NCBI GenBank assembly: GCA_011634665.1
Contig: WAEK01000005.1
Location: forward strand, 2,675,001-2,739,000
Source of the DNA: Mortierella sp. BCC40632
Taxonomy: Eukaryota; Mortierellomycota; Mortierellomycetes; Mortierellales; Mortierellaceae
Direction of reading: 5' to 3'
DNA length: 64,000 nt
The position numbers were made by a program, and so were the translations under genes. Under the pieces are notes generated by a model. The model worked only from the letters and a program-made list of their open reading frames with translations, did no database searches and was not told the DNA's origin. Of this stretch, positions 58,001 through 64,000 are shown one piece after another. Numbering within the stretch: position 1 is the stretch's first letter; every line of letters begins with the position of its first letter.

Positions 58001-58155
58001 TAGGAACAGTACGGGGACGACGATGGGAGGAGCGGATGTTGTGAATGTGAGAGTTGATGTGGATGCTGAAGTCGGTGCTGGAACTGTTGTTGCTGTTGCT
58101 GCTGTTGTTGCTGTGTCAGGACCAGCAGAGGGGCTTTGGCATTGCTGTTGCTCAT
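55073..58155 (-). CDS. Coiled-coil and W2-domain protein
   Basis: Two exons on minus, 58155-57341 and 57104-55073, join SPR-MNNEMSL and give 948 residues. Exon 1 codes a disordered Gln/Ser/His-rich region with several Gln runs. A coiled coil follows (about 345-418; RLLAKNRTLKSSLAQAKADL to NQEVEELRQ). Residues about 606-785 look like a W2 (MIF4G-related) domain as in eIF2B-epsilon, eIF5 and BZW proteins: FLHQALCAKF, FKGIFVPLLLNYV, NHVAQLMALYKFDVLEAEAI and IEWWQQL, then FVAWLEDEDDED, the aromatic/acidic tail typical of these domains. The nucleotidyltransferase and hexapeptide repeats of eIF2B-epsilon are absent. It may regulate translation initiation through eIF2 or CK2, by analogy only. Start ATG 58155 has an AGAAAATGAGC context; longer open frame to 59037 makes the start uncertain. 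Confidence 0.78.
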
Positions 58156-60179
58156 TTTCTTTGTTCTGGCGACTGGAGCAGGAGAGGAAGGAATGCTTCT
58201 GCGGGTGCTGCGGTCGGAACCCTTGGCACAGATTACGACCTGGAATGCGGTGGCGGTGGCGAACTTGTTGTTCCCGGAGTGAATGCTGTTGTTGTAGAGT
58301 GAGCACATGCAGTAAGAGTTGGAGGAGGAAGAGAAGGAAGACCGGGATGTAATGTGGGTAGGAGGAGGGCTAGATCTCTTTGGGTCGCTCCTGCGATGAT
58401 GGCTGTAAAGCAGAGTGTTGTCGAGGAACGTATTGTGGAATGTGCGAGCAGAAGAGTGATCGATCATGTAGCAGGGTCTCTGTGTGAATATGGAGAGGAT
58501 GGGAGTGCTCGGTTGGAGTGCAGAGCAAGAGTGAAGAATGGGAACAGTGTGGAATGTGGAGTGTCGGGGCAGGTAGGAGAGTGAGCGAGTGGGTGTGAGA
58601 GAGTGAGTGAGTGGGTGAGTGAGTTGAGCGAGAGTGAGTGAATGAGTAAGTGAAGTGAGTTGAGTGAGTGAGTTGAGTGAGCGAATGATGGTTGAGGGTA
58701 GGTAGAGGGGAAGTAGAGTGGAGAGGGGAGTGGGAGTGAGTGAGAGTGAGAGAGTGAAGAGAGAGAGAGTGAAGAGAGAGAGATGGATGTGGATGAGGAA
58801 TGAATAATGGATTACAAGAGAAATCAGGACGTCGTTGCTGTAGGAAGTGAGGATGACTGAAAAAAGATGCTTAGTGATTCGGATGATTGCAAAACTGTGG
58901 CGCTGGGATCGAATGCAAAGCGGAAAGCGGAGAGGAAAGGGCTGCCCGCAACAGGTAGAGTCAGAGAGTGTCTCGCGGGTGTTCCTTACCAGAAGAAGAG
59001 GAGGAAGAGGAGAAAGACTAGTTCGGTGCCCGCCCATCCTTCTCGCACCAGGCAGGCCCCGTCTTGCCGCCAGACCAAAACTGGGCCAAAGCCGAGACTC
59101 ACCATCGCTTTACATTTGGCTGTTGTGGCCGCACTCAGTGTCCCCCCACGGCACTGCCATACGCTTTGCTGCCCAGCCTCCGGTGGCCTAGCGATGACTC
59201 AGAGGGTGCGGGGTCGGGGTGTGGCCCAGTCCAGGATAGAGCGAATGTCGCTGTTCCCCCGTCCGTACAACACACACACACACATTCACACCCCTCCCCC
59301 ACCCACCCTTCCCACACCTCTAGAGCTAAAAGTGCGAGTGGCAGTCGAGCCAGGCACACACGCCGTATCGCTGCAGTTGCCACCAAGCCGCGGACTGGTG
59401 ACTCAGAGCAGACGGTTCAACCCTTGCCGCATCTTGCATGGCCGCCTCTCTCTTCCTTAAGCCACGGTCCCAGTCGCGGCATTTCTGCTGCAAGGAACAC
59501 TCTTTTGTTCAAGGAAATACTTCATGAACCTCCTCCTCCTCCTGTCCTGGCTCACTCCCCTGCAGAGCTGAGGACCGTGCCTCCTGGCATTGTCTTTGTT
59601 GGCCTGTGCAACCGGCAAATACGCATCGAAAAGTGCACCAAGTGGTCGACTAGTTGACGGTCAGACTGCAATACCACAGCGAGTGATCAACTATGCAAGC
59701 ATGCAATTCCCAGCAGCAGCAGCAGCAGTAGAGCAGAGGTGCATTGCCGTCAACCTATTCTCCGCGACCTTGTAACTTTTGGTCCCCACCAGTCTGTGGT
59801 CTGTCTGCCAATGTTCACACAGTAATATGTTCTTAAAAGAGACAAAAAAAGGATCGGCGGGTTTGATATCAGCACATGCTGGTGCGAGTCATCCTCCCCC
59901 TGTGACAGCCGCGTGAGTGATCCCTCCATGCTGGCGCCGTGACTGCCGAGGCGGGGAGACGGACGGCCGAAAACACGAGTCCTAGCAGACATGGGTGGGG
60001 TGCGCCTTTCCTCAGCCCTTGCTCTTCTCCACTTGCTCTTGTCCCACTTCCTACTCCCTGACCCTTGCCTTGTTCCTATCTCTCAAACACCGTGTCCAGT
60101 CTTTGTACTCTGGGTTGTAGCTTTTCCAGGCAATAAACAGCCCACACACATACACTCACTTTTCAACTCACTTTGTCAG
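58156..60179. other. Divergent intergenic region W2 gene / Gti1-Pac2 gene
   Basis: The left part has GAGT/GTGA repeats (about 58570-58765) and GA-rich DNA. The middle is unique and GC-richer (58900-59450), with an AC run near 59270. An upstream exon bearing the start codon of the Gti1/Pac2 gene should lie in the right part but was not identified. Confidence 0.5.
58570..58765. repeat. GAGT/GTGA tetranucleotide repeat region
   Basis: Nearly 200 bases of imperfect GTGA units (GAGTGAGTGAGTTGAGTGAG type) in the upstream region of the W2 gene; on that gene's strand it reads as CACT/ACTC. Confidence 0.85.
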
Positions 60180-63100
60180 CGTTGTTCGTACCTTCCACCG
60201 CTGTTCGAGAAGAAAGTCAAACAAGGCGGCAACTTGGTCTCTTCGCCCACCAGCACTACCAAGGTATGTGCACAGGTGTCACTTTCAAAGGGCTCACTGC
60301 CTCATGTATATGACTCTTATGAATTACCAATACCAGAGATGCTGCTCTCCTTCCAGCGAACGGGCATTGCCCGCAGCCCCCCTTCCCCTTTTTTTTCCAC
60401 ACCTCGACCAATCGGTAACTGACCGTGACACTCTCGCGAATCAAGTCTTCTGCGCAAAATAGACATTGCCAAGTCGCGCTCTGCGCTGTTGCTGAAAAAA
60501 GATTGATAAGCTTCCAAAGCCCCTCGGACCATGTCAAAGACTTTTCATGGTAGAGTCTGAAAAGGCAGCGATGGGCTACACTTTTGTCTTCTCCCAAGAA
60601 AGTCGCTAGGTTTAATGAACATCTTTCTTGTTCCTTTTCTTTTGTTCCTCTTTCTTTTCTTTATGTGTGCACTGCCCAAAAGGTCGTGTAGAGGACACAA
60701 TGGATGCTCTTATTCTTATCGAAGCCTGTCGACAGAATATACTGCCGAAAATTAGCCGAAGACTTCTTCCATCTGAAAGAGGCGAGCCAAACCTGCCACG
60801 ATGTCCAGACCCTAGCTCCTCTTCTTCTTTTTCTTCTGAAGCCAACTCTCGCTTGCTCGCCAGTTCATTGCACTCTGCATCGACAGAAACGACTGCCCCA
60901 CCAAGGCGCTTGTCGTCGAGTCAAGGAACCTCTCAAACCATTCCGTTGATCATTCCTGGGTCTGTGTTTGTGTATGATGAGGATGAGTCTGGTATCAGTC
61001 GGTGGACGGACGGAAAGGTATGGTCTCCGTCAAGGATTTGTGGCAACTTTTTGGTTTACAACGAGCTCTATCGAAAACTACCCAACCAAAGGTCTTGGAC
61101 CTCCAAGGACAAGGCCGAAGCGAAGACTGGTGCTGCTCTGAGAGACCAGGCACTGAAACAAAAGGTGGAGCAAGATGGCCTCATGGTCTTGAGTGGTGGC
61201 AAAGGGACATTTGTCCTCAAGAAGGATGGTTTAATTAAAAAGACGATATCTGTCAGGGGGTTCAGCTCCAGGTTAGATGATCCTGTGCGGCAACACCACT
61301 ACAACATGCGCTCAAAGGAGAGTCGCTCTGTAGTTTCAGAAACGACCATTCATCGCCTTATCTGCTACGAACAACCAGGTGGTAAGTACTGCTAAAAGTA
61401 TTTGTTGTTGTTTTTCATTCATCGAGAAAGGGAGGACACAAATGTACACTCGGTAGAATGAAGTATCAGGTTAAGATTGTCATATGTGAGTCATCATTAA
61501 CTTGGCATGATGCGTCTTAATGCATTTGATAGCGATGCAGAATCTCAACCGTCCACGCGACTATCTCGAGCTACGAAATCTCTTGCTCAGTAAGAGCTTT
61601 ATCGTCATGCAGAGCTTCCGGAATCCGCTCAGAATTCTCCCGCTTCGATCAGGAGAGCTACCATTGGATCCGGAGGATGAGTTGGTATCCAGTGAACGGA
61701 TAGTAGAGTCTCAGCCGACAAGCAAATTGTACGAGAGGCGTAGAGATAGTAGAAAGACTACCAGCGCCAAGCTAGATTCCCCCGACCAAGGTGACCATGC
61801 CGATGACAAAAGATCATCGCACAGACAAATCAAGGCAGGAGATGATGTGAGCCAGCCAGCACGTTTGTCAAGACCAAAGATCCGCGGTCCAGGCTCGGAA
61901 AGCGTACAGAGGCTGGAGAGTCGCCACTATTCAGTAAAGCTGTCTAGGAAACGGAGACGTGAGTCTTCTACATCTGACACTCAGACAAGCGTAACAAAGC
62001 CACTAAAGAGGATCTTTGAAGGGAGTAGCTGCACTACTAGACCCACCCCCGAGGACACAGTCGCCATCACAGCGGGTAAGGATTCTATTAGAGTTGCTTT
62101 GTCTATCCATCCTATAGCTTGACAAAAATCTCACTTTTTGTGAATACTCTACTCGATGGGTTAATTGTCTAAAGTAGAAGGGCCCAGCATATCTCCGAGT
62201 ACTGGCAGCGTACAGCTCTTTTCACCCAGGCTGGCTCCAGTCCGGTCGAGGTCCGAATTTGACTGGCTTGCTTTACATCCCACGGGTGATGCTGTCGGTG
62301 GGCTCTCCTCTTGTTCTACTCCATCACCATTACTGGTGGGATCGAGACTAGACGAAACAACCCATGCGACGCGGTGGCATTTCGAGTCTAGCTCGTGTAA
62401 CCCTGCTGATTGGCAAACCAATTGCGTGTTGGGTGGACAAGTCTGTCAGTGTCACACAGAGTCCATTTCTAGACCAATCACGGATGGACGGCCCACTCAC
62501 CTTGGGAAGATGATAGTCGATCCAAAATGGGAAAAGGCTCGTCAGGATGTTTGCTCATTATCCCAAAGTCATAACTTCTCGAACGAAGAAAAGAGTGATT
62601 CGGAGATCCTTGGGAACGTTGTTTCGACTTCAAGTCCTGAAACTGTACAAGAGACTACACACTTGAGGGTGATGACGGATTACCAACAAGGTAGGCTACC
62701 AGTGCAGAGCAGTCTACGATTAGGCTTCCGAAAGATCAGGGATGTCAACTCGCCACTTTCCCCAGAGGTCATTTCACATGACCTTTGGAGACGCTCTGCT
62801 GACCTGGGAGCCTCCATGAGGGCTCCTAGTATGAGCCGATACCAGACTGAGGCTGGGTATTCTCTGCAGAATACAAGAGCCACCGATGACACTGAAGGCT
62901 CTTTCTCGCATTCTTTCTCATCACCGGAACCATTCCTTCAGTACCAAGGGCAGAAACAGGCAAGTAATTGCTCAAGTTTGTGACGCTTCAGTGTCTTTCC
63001 CTTGCACCTTCTCTTACATCATCCAACGGTCCTTAAAAAAAAGTTTACACCATGGAAATCCGAGGAAAGTCCTGGTTCGAACAAGCCTTTGCCATCTGCA

Positions 63101-63664
63101 GACCATATTACTTTCCACAGTCCAACGATTCAGCACCATCTTACCGAAGAACACCTCATACTTAACAGTATGTTTGCATCCGCCGAGTCTTCTGGGGGCC
63201 TTGGCACAGGGTTTACTATCCAGAATGATTTTGAATCACCTACCTCTCAGATAAGTCTTGGAAGTCAAGAGTATCTTCTTCATCCAGACCGGCCCTCATC
63301 GTCACAACTCTCTTCGCCTACTTTGCTTCGTCCCTGGAGCGAAACTGGAGGTTCTATCGAGAGTAGACCCTCCGAACATGAGACACCTTCGACTAGGATC
63401 CCGTCTGCGGAAGAGCAGAGTGAACCATACCTATTTACAGAAGAAGATGGATCCATGTTGTCGTCCACAGAATTTGAAGGATACCTCAAGGACAAAGGAA
63501 AGACGAGATTGGATGAAGACATTGGATCAAGCCAGGGAGAAGGAGTCGAGGGAACACATAGGCGAAGAGAAAGTCAAAGAGCCAGTCGACCCCTCACAAT
63601 CTTTCCTTTGCTTAGCTCTCCTCTTGCGCCAGAGTTGTCCGAGTTGGATCGCGAGCTTTTTTAA
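60180..63664 (+). CDS. Gti1/Pac2 (WOPR-domain) transcription factor, 5' end unresolved
   Basis: Family of fungal master regulators of morphology and nutrient response (WOR1, RYP1, SGE1). Exons: end at 60263 (start uncertain), 60683-61381, 61533-62075, 62175-62959 and 63044-63664. The WOPR domain begins QHYQGRVEDTMDALILIEAC across the first joint, continues with LPKISRRLLPSERGE, and after an insert has IPGSVFVYDEDESGISRWTD followed by GKVWSPSRICGNFLVYNEL and the second half DGLIKKTISV. The insert of about 60 Ser-rich residues between the ER and GSVF blocks is unusual. The C-terminal 600 residues are Ser-rich and disordered, with a basic patch KLSRKRRRESS that could be a nuclear signal. The intron at 62960 uses a GC donor (CAG-GCAAGT). 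No in-frame ATG precedes the first recognised exon, so a further 5' exon must exist; 60180 is only the boundary of a possible acceptor (TTGTCAG). Confidence 0.85.
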
Positions 63665-64000
63665 GAAGAAAAAGGCTTGGTGATGAACAAAGACTGATTA
63701 CTCTAGTATTTTTCGACTCTTCCCCGAGTCTTACCAATCGAATGCGCTCTAGTTCCTCCCCTTGACTCGGGTCTGTATTGACAACGAAGAGAAGCTTCTA
63801 AACTCTGCTCCCACGGCTCATGAAATGAAAAGAAAATAAAGGCCAGAGGCAATCTTTTTCCTTGTACCACAACATGCAAGCGTATTATCCCCTATTGCTA
63901 TCTGGAGATGGAGTTTTTGTAGTGTTGACTGTGTCCTGGTTGTCATCAGAGTAGCAAAACTCCCTTCCCCTCAGTACCAAGTGTAAAATGAACAATTTTT
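63665..64000. other. 3' region of the Gti1/Pac2 gene
   Basis: It contains AATAAA at 63835-63840 in an A-rich context, about 170 bases after the stop codon. No other gene is seen before the window ends. Confidence 0.6.
63835..63840 (+). terminator. Poly(A) signal of the Gti1/Pac2 gene
   Basis: AATAAA 171 bases downstream of the stop codon. Plausible polyadenylation signal. Confidence 0.45.

Noticed and set aside
59991..60422. ATG 59991 ORF as first exon of the Gti1/Pac2 gene
   Set aside because: Its frame at the 60263 donor would run into a stop (GTC GTG TAG) in the next exon; the WOPR motif needs another frame.

Overview
This window looks like nuclear DNA of an early-diverging filamentous fungus, most likely a member of Mortierellomycota. 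The reasons are intron-containing genes with GT-AG and some GC-AG splice sites, CTAAC-type branch points, a Gti1/Pac2 regulator and an ergosterol-pathway enzyme, and an LRR protein whose N-terminal module I associate with Mortierella genomes. Very long A/T homopolymers and CT/GA microsatellites are abundant. The phylum is my inference; fungal origin is clear. Exon borders were placed by hand from splice motifs, reading frame and family conservation.

Left third (1-17 kb): a truncated Ser-rich gene at the left edge (minus); a secreted repeat protein with Kex2-like cleavage sites (2421-3992); a three-exon catalase (4829-7241); about 3.5 kb of low-complexity DNA; a PRL-type phosphatase (10757-12621); and an OPT-family oligopeptide/metal transporter (14542-16970).

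Middle (17-34 kb): TRM6/GCD10, the non-catalytic subunit of the tRNA m1A58 methyltransferase (17355-19500). Then comes an accessory region with two tandem 85-residue cysteine-rich secreted proteins (minus) and a duplicated LRR locus, one dead copy (22917-25050) followed by one intact copy (26109-28911) with homologous 3' flanks. Next are a soluble phosphatidylserine decarboxylase in six exons (29912-31669) and a divergent pair: an ornithine cyclodeaminase/mu-crystallin-family enzyme (minus) and a GST-like protein (plus).

Right half (35-64 kb): a tandem PH-domain protein (exons 36766-40291), a CPA2-type K+/H+ antiporter (minus), a delta(14)-sterol reductase ERG24 (minus) divergent from a C8orf76-like TPR-type protein (plus), a Myb/SANT protein (minus), an unusual coiled-coil plus W2-domain protein (minus), and a Gti1/Pac2 (WOPR) transcription factor (plus).

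Most genes are housekeeping (lipid and sterol synthesis, ion and peptide transport, tRNA modification, signalling). The most novel material is the Kex2-type repeat precursor, the tandem cysteine-rich secreted pair, the LRR duplication with its visible breakpoint, and the W2 protein without an eIF2B-epsilon catalytic half. I found no CRISPR array, rRNA gene, convincing tRNA gene or intact transposon.
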